Shown here: positions 9,701-17,863 of the stretch, in pieces
How the letters are laid out: every line of letters begins with the position of its first letter
How positions within the stretch are numbered: the first letter of the stretch is position 1
Source of the DNA: Ferruginivarius sediminum
Lineage (GTDB): Bacteria > Pseudomonadota > Alphaproteobacteria > Kiloniellales > Rhodovibrionaceae
NCBI RefSeq assembly: GCF_003344765.1
Contig: NZ_QPMH01000003.1
Location: forward strand, 186,001 to 250,000
Direction of reading: 5' to 3'
DNA length: 64,000 nt
Made by a program: the position numbers and the translations under genes
The notes under the pieces: generated by a model
Told to the model about the DNA's origin: nothing
What the model saw: only the letters and a program-made list of their open reading frames with translations
Database searches by the model: none

Positions 9701-12700
9701 GGCGTTCACCGTACCGATGGCCACACCGCCGACGCTCACCGTCTCGCCCGCGGCCATCGTCCCGTCGCCGCCGGAGGTCGCCGTCGTGCCGTCGAGGCCC
9801 CAGCTTCCGTTCGCGGTGCCCGCGTTCTGGGCAATGGTGAGCGTGCCGCCGCTGAAGTCGGCGGAATCCACGTCGGCCAGCGTCGCGTCGCCAAGGCCGC
9901 TGACCGCCGTGGCGCCCGTGCCGGCCACGACGCCGGAGGTCTCGCCCGCCACGCCGCCGATAACCGGCGCCTCGTTGACGTTGTTTATGGCGATGTTGAA
10001 GACCTGGGTCGCGCTGTTGCCGGCGTCGTCGGTCGCCTGCACCGTAATCGGGATGCTGGCCTCGGTCTCGGCGTCGAAGCTGGTGCCCGCGGTCACCGTC
10101 ACGGCCCCGGTGTTCGCATCGATCTGGAAGCGCCCGCCGGCATCGTCGTTGAGCGCGAAAGTCGTGTTGCTGGCGTCCGTCAGGCCCACCGTGCCCGCCG
10201 TATCTCCCGGTCCCTCGTTCTCGAACAGCGACAGGCTGCCGTTCAGCACGGGGTCGGTGCTGTCCACGTCGAAGGTCAGCACGCCGCTGGTGCCCTCGTT
10301 CCCGGCCACGTCGGTGACGCGCGCCCGCGCCCGGTAGCTGCCGTCGGCCAGCGCGGGCAGGTCGATCGTCACGGCGCCGCCGGAGAGCGTGCCGGTCGCA
10401 TAGCCTGCCTCGCCGGGGTCGGTGAAGTCGCCGTCGTTGTCGAGGTCCACGTCGATGGCGACCGTGGTGCCGTCGGGCACGCCCGACAGCGTGTCGCTGG
10501 CGCTCACGTCGATGCTTGGCGTCGTGTCCGAGGTCAGATCGTCGGAATTCGACACGCCGGTGTCGGAGCCCGCCACGATATCCGGCGTCCCCACCGTCGG
10601 CGCCGCCGTGTCGAGCTGCGCCCCCGCCGTGCCCGCCGTCGATGTATTCCCGGCGCCGTCCGTCTGCGTGGCCGAGATCGTCAGCGTGCCGTCGGTCAGC
10701 GCCCCCAGGTCCACCGCGTTGAAAGTGATGTTGCCCGAGCCGTCGGCTGCACCCATGGCCGTCACCGGCCCGCCGCCGCCGCTGCTGGAAATCGACAGGT
10801 TCACGGTGGCGCCCGCCTCCGCCCCGGTGACGGAAACGGAGATCGAGCCCGCCTCGCCCGCGTTGACGACGCCGTCGCCCGAGATCGGCGAGGTGACCGA
10901 GGGCGCCGCGATGTGCGCATCCACCGTCTCGCCGCCGTCGTTCGCTGCCGCATGCGTCAGATCGGCGGTGTCGCCGTCGGCATCCGCGATGGTGCCGCCG
11001 TTCAGCGCCAGGCTGTTCGCCGCCACGTCCACGCCGTCGGTGTCGTTGCCCGCGCCGGTGTCGCCGTCGGCCACGGTATAGCGGAATGTCGCGTCCGCGC
11101 CGGCAACGCTGACGAAGTCGGCCTGGCGCGTGTTGCCGTCGATGACGATGTCGACGCTGGGCGTGCCGCCGGCCGTATCGACCGTGACGTTGCCGTCGAA
11201 GGTGACGGTGACGTCGATGTCGTCGCCAATGCCGTACGTCCCGTCGGCCACCGCCACCTGCGTGATGTCGGGGGCCGAATCGACGGTGACGTCGCGCGTG
11301 GCCGCCGAACTGGTGCTGCCCTGGGCGTCGGTGGTGGTGATCGATATGGTGCGCGTGGCGGTATCGGGCGCCTGCGCCGTGTTGTTGTAGGTCAGCGTCC
11401 GCAGGACCGTCTGGTAGTTCGCGGCCGTGGTGGTGCCGCTCAAGGTCAGAACGCCCGTCGTGCCGTCGTAGCTGGACGTGATGCCGAGTTGATCGGTAAC
11501 CGCCAGCGTTTCCGCCCCGGCGTCGAGGACGCCGCCCTGGATACTGACGGTGGCGCTGTCGATGTTTTCGCCGTCCGGCTCGCTGACCGTCAGCCCGGCA
11601 TCGACGGCAATCGCCCCGCCGTCCTCCGCGAAGGCCGCCGAGCCGCCTGTGGTCGTGACCTGCGGCGGCGCGTTGAACGAGATGGTGGCGGTGCGGACGG
11701 TACCGCTGAGGTCGTCGTTCGCCTGCACGTCGATGTCGCGGCTGGCGCCCGTCGGCGAGCCGGCGGCGTTGTCGTAGACGATCTGCCGCAGCACGGTCTG
11801 ATAATCGGTAAGTGCCGCACCGCCCGAGAGCGTCAGCGTCGCGCTGTTGTTGCCGGATACCGTGATGCCGTTCTGCGCCGCCGCCGTCACCTGCATCGCC
11901 GTCAACGACAGCGTTTCCTGCCCGGCGTCCTGCACGTTGGTGATGGTGGCGGTAAGGCTGGTCAGCGTGGTGTCGCTGTCGCCCTGGATCAACGTGGCGT
12001 CGCTGTCGACGATGTTGACGCCCGACGAGAAAGCCGTCGTGAAGTCGTTGCCGCCGCCGTCCGCGCCGTTCAGGTCTGCATCCGGCGCCGTGCCGGGGTT
12101 GGAAACGCCCGACGAAACGAAATCGAACGGCGATTCGAACGCGCCGATATCCACCTCGCCCTGGCGGATACGGTCGACGCCGCGGATGTCGAGAGCCGCA
12201 TCGACCAACGAGTTGTCGCCCTGGTCGATGGCGTCCGTATCGGTTTGCGCCAAACGATAGTCATCGTTTGCCGAATCAACGAAGGCGACCGAGCCGCCGA
12301 TCAAGGAACTGCCGTTTACGTTGGTTGCGGTACCGGACACGTTTGGATCGGTATCGTCAGTCGTGTTCCCGGATATCAGTGTATTTTCAAGCGAGACCGT
12401 TTGCGCATTTAAGATGATTCCACCGCCGACCGCGGTTCCCCCACCTGAGTTCGTCACATTATTATCGGCAATGGTCACATTCTCAAATGTTGTCGATCCG
12501 ACTCCATCCAACATAAGGCCGCCGCCCGAGAGAACTCCGGCGTCACCACCAGATACGGTGTTTTTCACAAATAAAGAATTCGATACATCTACACTGTTAT
12601 CACCGGTAATTTTTAAGCCGCCAGCTTGTCGTTGAGCCGAATTGTTTATAAATTCTGAATCAAAAATACTTATACTTGTGTAATCTCTAATTGATCCACC

Positions 12701-14065
12701 ACCCCCATCACGCTCACTGGAGTTACCCTCAACTATTATGCCATCAATAGAAACTGCCCCAACATCAACGAGACTAAAGGCACCACCATCTCCATTGCCA
12801 ATTGTTCGGTTATTCGTGAACGTCACATTCGTAAACGTTACGTCAATGGGCGTTGCGGGCGCATCAAGGTCCTGAACATGAACCGCGCCACCAAGATTGG
12901 ACCCGCTTTGATCCTGGAAATTTGTCAAAGTAATGTTTTTTATGCTTAAAATCTCGTCGTTCGCCGTAAAAATAAGACCCTGATTGCCGCCACCATCTAT
13001 TGTGATGTCTGCCTGTCCGTCGCCGTCCGCGTCACCATCAATCGTAAGGCTTCCCTGGTCGAAGAAGTCGCCCAGTCCCCTGTCCGTCACGTCGTTACTC
13101 AAGCTGATGGTTTGGCCAGCGATGCCGGCGTCGAAGACGATCGTATCGTCGGCGGCCGTGCCATCGGCCTGCTGGATAGCCTCCCTGAATGTCGTGACAC
13201 CATCCGCCGCGATCGTATCGGCGGTGGAGTCGACGACGATGGTGGCGAGCGACCCGCCGAAGCCGGTCATCGCGGCGGCCGAGAACGCCGAACCACTTTC
13301 CACGACTCCGGCGTTGTATTCGAAGTCCCAATCGTCCGTGCCGGTCATGTCGGTCGATGCCCCAACATCCGCGCCGGTCAGCGCCGACAGCCGATCCACA
13401 AAGGCCGCGCCGGCCTCACCCTGCGCGACGTTGCAGCCGTAGATGAGAATATCGGCATCATCAGACAGGGCATTGCCAAACACCCGAAGGTCATCGGCGG
13501 AAGCACCCAGGTCGTTCGAGGTGACGGCATGACGGCCCAGGTACAGCCCGCCGGCGTAGCCGTGGCTGACGATATGCACGGCATCGATGTCGTCCCGGCC
13601 CCGCACCGCGTCCGCCATCGCGGAAAGCCCATCCTGGCCTTTGCCGATGAAGACGACCTCGGCACTTGGATCGACGCCGTCGACCAGCGTCTGCCAGTCC
13701 TGGACGGAGGTATCGACGAAGACGATCTCGTTGCGGCCGCCGTTTTCGCCCAATTCGGCCAGCGCCCTTGCCGCCGCCGCATCACCCGGCGCGGCGTCGC
13801 CGGCATCCTTCGGCGCGCTGCTGCCGCCGTCGTCGGGCGCGGTGGCGGCGCCGTCGTCGTCCTGCTGCGCGGCCTCCGCCCCCGTGGCCGCCGCCGCGGC
13901 GTCCAGCAGCAGCCGGGGTTCCAGCGCCAGGGCGGTCAGCGACTCGGCCGGCAAGCCGTTCCCGGCCAGCGCGGAATCGTGGCGTTCCGAGGCGACAGAG
14001 CCGGATACGCCGTGCCGGGACGCATCGCCAGCCGCCCGCCTGGAGTCGCGCCGCATTGTCCACAT
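6773..14065 (-). CDS. Giant LEPRxLL / DUF4347 repeat adhesin
   Basis: 2430 residues, acidic (Asp/Gly/Thr-rich) and almost cysteine-free, as expected for a calcium-binding exported adhesin. The ATG at 14065 has a GGAGG site 9 nt upstream. LEPRLLLDAA (48-57) is the N-terminal motif of a class of large proteobacterial surface proteins. DUF4347 spans about 113-272 with SHG (167-169) and GCNVA (210-214). Residues about 275-640 form a CSLREA/POMP-like right-handed beta-helix. The rest is tandem Ig/cadherin/VCBS-like beta-sandwich repeats, including two near-identical 143-residue units encoded at 8121-8978 and a cadherin-like putative-Ig domain near the C-terminus. The final 25 residues are an Ala-rich amphipathic helix, a possible export signal. 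It is first in the operon with tolC, two adaptors and the M50 fusion. Secretion through that machinery is inferred. Confidence 0.85.
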   Translation of the reverse strand: MWTMRRDSRRAAGDASRHGVSGSVASERHDSALAGNGLPAESLTALALEPRLLLDAAAAATGAEAAQQDDDGAATAPDDGGSSAPKDAGDAAPGDAAAARALAELGENGGRNEIVFVDTSVQDWQTLVDGVDPSAEVVFIGKGQDGLSAMADAVRGRDDIDAVHIVSHGYAGGLYLGRHAVTSNDLGASADDLRVFGNALSDDADILIYGCNVAQGEAGAAFVDRLSALTGADVGASTDMTGTDDWDFEYNAGVVESGSAFSAAAMTGFGGSLATIVVDSTADTIAADGVTTFREAIQQADGTAADDTIVFDAGIAGQTISLSNDVTDRGLGDFFDQGSLTIDGDADGDGQADITIDGGGNQGLIFTANDEILSIKNITLTNFQDQSGSNLGGAVHVQDLDAPATPIDVTFTNVTFTNNRTIGNGDGGAFSLVDVGAVSIDGIIVEGNSSERDGGGGSIRDYTSISIFDSEFINNSAQRQAGGLKITGDNSVDVSNSLFVKNTVSGGDAGVLSGGGLMLDGVGSTTFENVTIADNNVTNSGGGTAVGGGIILNAQTVSLENTLISGNTTDDTDPNVSGTATNVNGSSLIGGSVAFVDSANDDYRLAQTDTDAIDQGDNSLVDAALDIRGVDRIRQGEVDIGAFESPFDFVSSGVSNPGTAPDADLNGADGGGNDFTTAFSSGVNIVDSDATLIQGDSDTTLTSLTATITNVQDAGQETLSLTAMQVTAAAQNGITVSGNNSATLTLSGGAALTDYQTVLRQIVYDNAAGSPTGASRDIDVQANDDLSGTVRTATISFNAPPQVTTTGGSAAFAEDGGAIAVDAGLTVSEPDGENIDSATVSIQGGVLDAGAETLAVTDQLGITSSYDGTTGVLTLSGTTTAANYQTVLRTLTYNNTAQAPDTATRTISITTTDAQGSTSSAATRDVTVDSAPDITQVAVADGTYGIGDDIDVTVTFDGNVTVDTAGGTPSVDIVIDGNTRQADFVSVAGADATFRYTVADGDTGAGNDTDGVDVAANSLALNGGTIADADGDTADLTHAAANDGGETVDAHIAAPSVTSPISGDGVVNAGEAGSISVSVTGAEAGATVNLSISSSGGGGPVTAMGAADGSGNITFNAVDLGALTDGTLTISATQTDGAGNTSTAGTAGAQLDTAAPTVGTPDIVAGSDTGVSNSDDLTSDTTPSIDVSASDTLSGVPDGTTVAIDVDLDNDGDFTDPGEAGYATGTLSGGAVTIDLPALADGSYRARARVTDVAGNEGTSGVLTFDVDSTDPVLNGSLSLFENEGPGDTAGTVGLTDASNTTFALNDDAGGRFQIDANTGAVTVTAGTSFDAETEASIPITVQATDDAGNSATQVFNIAINNVNEAPVIGGVAGETSGVVAGTGATAVSGLGDATLADVDSADFSGGTLTIAQNAGTANGSWGLDGTTATSGGDGTMAAGETVSVGGVAIGTVNAVNDGQGGNTLTLDLGANATPARLQTLLQAMTYDAPSGLGTRDFTLTVVDNDGIANGGDEDASAAFTIDVTPNPPVLSGLDGESRTYAEGAAAVLLDSGGDATVTDADSADFDGGALTVSITAGGAAAEDVLEIVDNGAISVTGTEVFFDPGGGPVKIGDIAGGTGGADLVVTLNANAKPGDGSVDALLRAVAYRNTDGDSPTTGTRTVEVTVSDAAAGSNPATSAVNTVSVDVTGVNDAPTLAGGPFDLGTTDEDTTTGGTAVSAILAGLTAGDVDAGASSGVAVVASTGNGTWQFSTDGGTTWSDLGAVSDANARLLDTAAQLRYVPDGENGETATLDVRAWDQTTGAVGGVADASSNGGTAAFSTGTATASLTVDGLNDAPTLAGGPFDLGTTDEDTTTGGTAVSAILAGLTADDVDAGASSGIAVVASTGNGTWQFSTDGGTTWSDLGAVSDANARLLDAAAQLRYVPDGENGETATLDVRAWDQTTGAVGGVADASSNGGATAFSAGTATASLTVDSVNDAPTTTGATTLNIAEDGTVTLTTADFNFTDIDAGDALNGVRIDVAPSDGTLFVDGNGDGSAGAGETLTAGSVVAQADIDAGRLKYRPDANFNGSDSLAYTVRDSGGTFAAAQTNLTIQVAAVNDAPMVEGQLADQTAAIGEELSFQLPAGIFDDIEDSGALTLSASRADGSALPGWLSFDAATRTFSGEPGDGDTGSFQVRVTAEDSGGATASTTFAVTVESGTTAPPAIEVLNRGPVRIALVETAEGTAQVAFAENVSGNGVEAVLGSLNRGNSPLSRSFADSASESGPANEVFEAALGDPRTSLALQRLAGEADQALIYEDGAWRPLDLETLLGLGGEDSGGGQAAVQPAEDAEPVRTAAGADTGGGGDAASEAQPGRVAAERAAGRAHWIDLAAAALADGDNGSAGGDAGLVEAAGFSRQVAQRAAAFDRDAAALAAALTGGAGTGVRG
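8121..8978 (-). repeat. Two tandem 429-bp repeats within the adhesin gene
   Basis: Units 8121-8549 and 8550-8978 are in exact 429-bp register (143 codons) and differ at only a few scattered positions by eye. Each encodes a beta-sandwich domain containing TWQFSTDGGTTWSDLG and LRYVPDGENGETATLDV. A further boundary motif at 8979 begins a divergent third unit. Their near-identity suggests recent duplication or gene conversion, so copy number may vary between strains. Confidence 0.9.
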
Positions 14066-14567
14066 CGCCTCGATCCTCCACGCCCTATGGCCGCGCGCGT
14101 CGCTTGCAGGCGGCCCATACCTGAATGCGCGTTATCTTATCCATCGGTGGTGGTAAAAACAAAACTAAATCGGGCACGAATCGATGATACTGCAACTGAT
14201 AATGGGGAAAGCGGGCGTCCGCGTTACATCGGTCGGCAAGACTCCGTGGACTGCGGCGGAAGCAGTGCCGGGCATCCCGGCGGCGCCTGTTCAGCAACCA
14301 ACGGACTTGGCGGCAAATACGGTGGCTATTGTTGCGACCAAAACTAGATATTTGTGTAACAGATAAGATTGCCGGTTGAAGTCGGCAATATCCGCTTCTA
14401 ACATCTTTCCGCCGCGCGGCACACGACGGTCCGCGCGGGCATCGAACGACTTGACGGCCAAGTGCGACAGCCCCTTGCCGGACGGGCGGGGCCGCATCGA
14501 CTCAGGGGAAACCGGGGCGCCACCGATCCGCCGCGCCCGCGAACGAACGATAGAGGGGGCTTCTCGT
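14066..14567. promoter_or_regulatory. Divergent intergenic region between adhesin operon and tail-collar gene
   Basis: About 500 bp with no credible gene. It is visibly A+T-richer than the flanks at about 14130-14220 and 14310-14370, which is where promoters for the two divergent units would be expected. A short inverted repeat ATTGCCG/CGGCAAT lies at 14368-14389. No known operator was recognised. Confidence 0.5.
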
Positions 14568-15149
14568 ATGGAAGGCACAATGGCGACGATCATGATGTTC
14601 GGCGGCAACTTCGCGCCGCGGACCTGGGCGTTCTGCCACGGTCAGCTTATCGCCGTCTCGGCGAACAGCGCGCTGTTCTCGCTGCTGGCCACGCAATACG
14701 GCGGCGACGGGCAGACGACCTTCGCCCTGCCGGACCTGCGCGGGCGCGTGCCGGTGGGCGCGGGCAACGGCGCCGGCACCACGCCGCGCGCGCCCGGCCA
14801 GATGTGGGGCGTGGAAACGCAGACCCTGACCGTCGCCGAAATGCCGCCGCACAACCATCCGGCGCAGCTTTCGAACGCCGCGGCCCAGATCCAGGCAAGC
14901 GGCGATGCCGCTGACACGGACGACCCTGCGGGGAATGTGCTGGCGAAGACCAATGTTCCGGACGGGCTGCAGAAAAATCCCGCCAACGCCTACACCTCCA
15001 GCGGCTCCGAGACGATGGCGCCCGCGCCGGTGACGGGCAGCGTCGCGGTCGGCAACGCCGGCGCAGGGATGCCCTTCAACATCATGCAGCCGTCGACCTG
15101 CACGCATTTCATCATCTGTCAGACGGGCATCTACCCGTCCCGCAGCTAA
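14568..15149 (+). CDS. Phage tail collar (Mdp-type) protein
   Basis: 193 residues. ATG 14568 is chosen for its GAGGGGG site 8 nt upstream; an in-frame ATG at 14580 is an alternative. The N-terminal half matches the phage tail collar domain of microcystin-dependent-protein (MdpB) relatives: NFAPRTWAFCHGQLIAVSAN, ALFSLLATQYGGDGQTTFALPDLRGR and a later MPPHNH motif. The end (MPFNIMQPSTCTHFIICQTG) matches the usual PYxxxxxxxNFCIALQGIFP-like tail of the family. These proteins are found outside phages as small secreted or surface fibre proteins of unknown role. No other phage genes are nearby. It is divergent from the adhesin operon and followed by two small DUF6916-like genes. Confidence 0.85.
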   Translation: MEGTMATIMMFGGNFAPRTWAFCHGQLIAVSANSALFSLLATQYGGDGQTTFALPDLRGRVPVGAGNGAGTTPRAPGQMWGVETQTLTVAEMPPHNHPAQLSNAAAQIQASGDAADTDDPAGNVLAKTNVPDGLQKNPANAYTSSGSETMAPAPVTGSVAVGNAGAGMPFNIMQPSTCTHFIICQTGIYPSRS

Positions 15150-15163
15150 TAGTCGAACCCCCC

Positions 15164-15208
15164 GGACGGGCCGATGCGCCGCGGCGCCCGGCCCGTCCAT
15201 CCTTTTTC
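15164..15208 (+). terminator. Rho-independent terminator after the collar gene
   Basis: A 10-bp perfect stem (GGACGGGCCG at 15164-15173 with CGGCCCGTCC at 15189-15198) is followed by ATCCTTTTT. It lies 14 bp past the collar gene stop, so it may limit read-through into the next gene. Confidence 0.65.
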
Positions 15209-15241
15209 CGTTGGCGGCCGCGCGATCCGGAAGGGAACGTC

Positions 15242-15589
15242 ATGAGCGATCCGATCGACCAGCAGACCTTCGCCAAGAAAATCGGCGAGACCTTCACCGT
15301 GACCCACCTGGGCCACGAACACACCCTGACCCTCGTCGCCTGCGAGGCGGAGGACATCGGCAAGGACGCGCCCGAGGCCGGCGAGGCCCGCAAGCGGCAT
15401 CCGTTCACCCTGATGCTGCGCGGCGAGCCGGGGATGGAGGCGCGCAGCGACGTCTACACCCTCGCCGGCCCCGGCATGGAAGCGATCGAGGGCGTGCTCG
15501 TCACCCGCGTCGAGGGCCGCGCGAAGGCGACGGCCGAGGCCGGCACGCCCGACGACGGCACGCCGTACTACGAAATCTGCTTCGCCTGA
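15242..15589 (+). CDS. DUF6916-like small protein A
   Basis: 115 residues, ATG preceded by GGAAGGGAA. It has no signal peptide or membrane segment. The pattern (phenol-type FTLMLRGEPG, followed by LAGPGMEAIEGVLVTRV and ending PYYEICFA) matches the short beta-rich DUF6916-like proteins that often sit beside tail-collar genes. It is paralogous to the next gene: both end in a (Y/F)YEICF motif. Function is unknown; a chaperone, tail-cap or fibre-associated role is only a guess. Confidence 0.65.
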   Translation: MSDPIDQQTFAKKIGETFTVTHLGHEHTLTLVACEAEDIGKDAPEAGEARKRHPFTLMLRGEPGMEARSDVYTLAGPGMEAIEGVLVTRVEGRAKATAEAGTPDDGTPYYEICFA

Positions 15590-15644
15590 TCGGCCCGGCG
15601 GCGACAAAAGGCGGCGACAAAAGGCGATAAGGGGAGACACGCGA

Positions 15645-15986
15645 ATGCAGCCGATCCCGGCCATGATCGAGTTGAAGAAAGAGCATTTCCAGCCGCTGGT
15701 CGGCCGGCTGCTGCGGGTCGAGAGCCAGATGGGCCACATCGACCTGCGCCTGGTGAAGATCACCGCCTATCCGCATTTCACGCTGCCCAACGCGATGCGG
15801 GAGACCTTCTCGCTCTTGCTGTGCGACGACCACGCCCGCGTGATCCCGTCGCTGGGCTACACTCTCCACCATCCGCAGTTCGGCGCACTCAACGGCGTGC
15901 TGGTGACCCCCGTGATGCCGCCGCCGGAATACATCCAGCCGGGCCAGATCGGCGGCCCCACCTTCTACGAAATCTGCTTCAACTGA
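15645..15986 (+). CDS. DUF6916-like small protein B
   Basis: 113 residues, ATG preceded by AGGGGAGA. Composition is mixed alpha/beta with no export signal. It shares the layout of the upstream protein: LKKEHFQPLVGRLLRVES at the N-terminus, a FSLLL core strand, a 'H..(F)GALNGVLVTPV' segment and a terminal FYEICFN. The two are diverged tandem paralogues. Co-location with the Mdp-type collar protein suggests the three act together. Function is unknown. Confidence 0.65.
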   Translation: MQPIPAMIELKKEHFQPLVGRLLRVESQMGHIDLRLVKITAYPHFTLPNAMRETFSLLLCDDHARVIPSLGYTLHHPQFGALNGVLVTPVMPPPEYIQPGQIGGPTFYEICFN

Positions 15987-16023
15987 AGCGGGCGCGGACA
16001 GCCGGAGCGGCGGGCGGAACTCT

Positions 16024-16911
16024 CTATTCCACCGGGACGTTGTCGATCAGCCGCGTGTGGCCCAGCCATGCGGCGGCGAGCAGGCGTGCCGGGCGATCCG
16101 CCTGCGCAAGCGGCGTCAGGTTCGCGCTGTCGCGAAGCTCCAGGTAGTCCACACTGTCGAAGCCGGCGCGCAGCAGCGCCTCGCGACCCTCGTCCAGCAC
16201 GAGGCCGGCATCGACGCCGCCGCCCGACAGCCTGGCCGCGATGTCGTACAGCGTTTTTGCCAGCGCCGGGGCGATGCGGCGCTGTTCGGCCGTCAGGTTG
16301 CGATTGCGCGAGGACAGCGCCAGGCCGTCCGCCTCGCGCACCGTCGGCACGCCCTCGATGGCCACGGGGATGTCAAGGTCGCGCACCATGCGGCGGATGG
16401 TCTGAAGCTGCTGGTAGTCCTTCTCGCCGAAGAAGGCGATGTCCGGCAGACCTTGCAGCAGCAGCTTGGTAACGACGGTCGCCACGCCGTCGAAGTGGCC
16501 GGGACGGTGCGCGCCCTCCATCGACCCGGTGACGCCCGCGACGGACACCGTGGTGGCGAAGCCGTCGGGATAGACCTCCTCCGCCGGCGGCGCGAACAGC
16601 AAGTGGCACCCCGCGCCGGCCAGCAACTCCGCGTCGCGCGCCTCGGTACGCGGATAGCGCTCCAGGTCGTCGGGGCGGTCGAACTGCTTGGGATTGACGA
16701 AAAGCGTCGCCACCACGCGATCGCAGGCCGCCCCCGCGCGGTGGGCCAGCTCAAGGTGTCCCTCGTGCAGGGCACCCATCGTGGGGACAAGGGCAACCGT
16801 CTCGCCGGCCTGCCGGAAGCCGCGGATGCGGGTGCGCAGGGCGCCCACCGTGCGCACGATGGGTAGCGGCGCCGCCTCGGACGAGACATTGGTTTCGGCC
16901 CGCCAGGGCAT
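16024..16911 (-). CDS. panC: Pantothenate synthetase
   Basis: 295 residues. ATG 16911 is chosen because it lies 16 bp after panB; the frame stays open further upstream but only as a shadow of panB. Catalyses ATP-dependent condensation of pantoate with beta-alanine to pantothenate, the precursor of coenzyme A, in the cytosol. Conserved signatures are [13 protein letters not shown] (nucleotide-binding HxGH), [15 protein letters not shown] and SSRNRNL. Length is normal for the family. It is the second gene of a panBC operon, a common arrangement. Confidence 0.95.
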   Translation of the reverse strand: MPWRAETNVSSEAAPLPIVRTVGALRTRIRGFRQAGETVALVPTMGALHEGHLELAHRAGAACDRVVATLFVNPKQFDRPDDLERYPRTEARDAELLAGAGCHLLFAPPAEEVYPDGFATTVSVAGVTGSMEGAHRPGHFDGVATVVTKLLLQGLPDIAFFGEKDYQQLQTIRRMVRDLDIPVAIEGVPTVREADGLALSSRNRNLTAEQRRIAPALAKTLYDIAARLSGGGVDAGLVLDEGREALLRAGFDSVDYLELRDSANLTPLAQADRPARLLAAAWLGHTRLIDNVPVE

Positions 16912-16927
16912 GGACCGCGTTTCCCCC

Positions 16928-17767
16928 CTAGCGGCCGCCGCCGACGGCCTTGAAGACGTGCGCCTCATCCGGGAAGCGGCGGGCGCGGACGTCGTCGGCG
17001 AAGTTGGCGACGGCGCGGTCGATCTCCTCGCCAAGGTTGGCGTAGCGCTTGACGAACTTCGGCAGATGCTCGCCATAGAGGCCCAGCAGGTCTTCGCTCA
17101 CCAGGATCTGGCCGTCGCAGGCGGCCGACGCGCCGATGCCGATGGTCGGCACCTCGATCCGGCTGGTGATCTCTCGGGCGAGATGTTCCACCACGCCCTC
17201 GACGACAACGGCAAAGGCGCCGGCCTCGGCCACGGCGCTGGCGTCGCGCAGGATACGCTCGGCATCCGGACCGCTGCGGCCCTGGGTGCGGAAGCCGCCC
17301 ATGGCGTTGACCGCCTGCGGCGTCAGGCCGACGTGGGCCAGAACGGGAATGCCGCGCGCCGTCAGGAAGGAAATGGTCTCCGCCATCTCCGAGCCGCCTT
17401 CCAGCTTCACGGCGCGGCAGCCGGTCTCGGTCATCACGCGCGCGGCGTTGCGGAAGGCCTGCTGAGGGGATTCCTGATAGCTGCCGAACGGCAGATCGAC
17501 AACGACGCAGGCGCGCCTGGCCTTGCGCATGACGCCGGCGCCGTGGGCGATCATCATGTCAAGGGTGACGCCCAGCGTGGTCTCCATGCCGTAGACCACG
17601 TTGCCGAGCGAATCCCCGACAAGGATCAGGTCCACATGCGGGTCCAGCAGACGCGCCATCGGCGCGGTATACGCCGTCAGGCACACGATGGGCGTGCCGC
17701 CCTTCCGGTTGCGGATATCGCGCGTGGTAATGACCTCGCGCCGGTTGGCCGGCTGACTTGCACTCAC
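16928..17767 (-). CDS. panB: 3-methyl-2-oxobutanoate hydroxymethyltransferase
   Basis: 279 residues. The GTG at 17767 is preferred over the upstream ATG at 17845 because GGAGG lies 5 nt before it and the extra residues are not family-like. Transfers a hydroxymethyl group from methylene-tetrahydrofolate to ketoisovalerate, the first step of pantothenate synthesis. Motifs seen: [30 protein letters not shown] and [14 protein letters not shown], including metal-binding Asp and Glu positions typical of the family. panC follows 16 bp downstream. Confidence 0.95.
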   Translation of the reverse strand: MSASQPANRREVITTRDIRNRKGGTPIVCLTAYTAPMARLLDPHVDLILVGDSLGNVVYGMETTLGVTLDMMIAHGAGVMRKARRACVVVDLPFGSYQESPQQAFRNAARVMTETGCRAVKLEGGSEMAETISFLTARGIPVLAHVGLTPQAVNAMGGFRTQGRSGPDAERILRDASAVAEAGAFAVVVEGVVEHLAREITSRIEVPTIGIGASAACDGQILVSEDLLGLYGEHLPKFVKRYANLGEEIDRAVANFADDVRARRFPDEAHVFKAVGGGR

Positions 17768-17832
17768 GACAACCTCCCGCGGAGCCTTGCTCCTGCACAC
17801 GGCGGAGTGTCGTTTGTACACCCGGTTTTGCC

Positions 17833-17859
17833 GCAGTGCAAACAAACGTGTTGCAGTGC
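17833..17859. promoter_or_regulatory. Direct repeat GCAGTGC x2 upstream of panB
   Basis: GCAGTGC occurs at 17833-17839 and 17853-17859, 20 bp apart (about two helical turns) and 66-92 bp upstream of the panB GTG. The TTGCAGTGC half resembles the palindrome at 38102. A shared regulator is possible but unproven. Confidence 0.3.
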
Positions 17860-17863
17860 GCTG

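Noticed and set aside
6863..12412. 1849-codon open frame on the plus strand
   Set aside because: It is antisense to the adhesin gene. Its Arg/Gly/Val/Ala-rich translation has no domain and mirrors the repeats; long shadow frames are expected in G+C-rich DNA.
14568..15986. Prophage or tailocin
   Set aside because: Only the collar-type protein is phage-like; no capsid, sheath, baseplate, lysis or integration genes are nearby.
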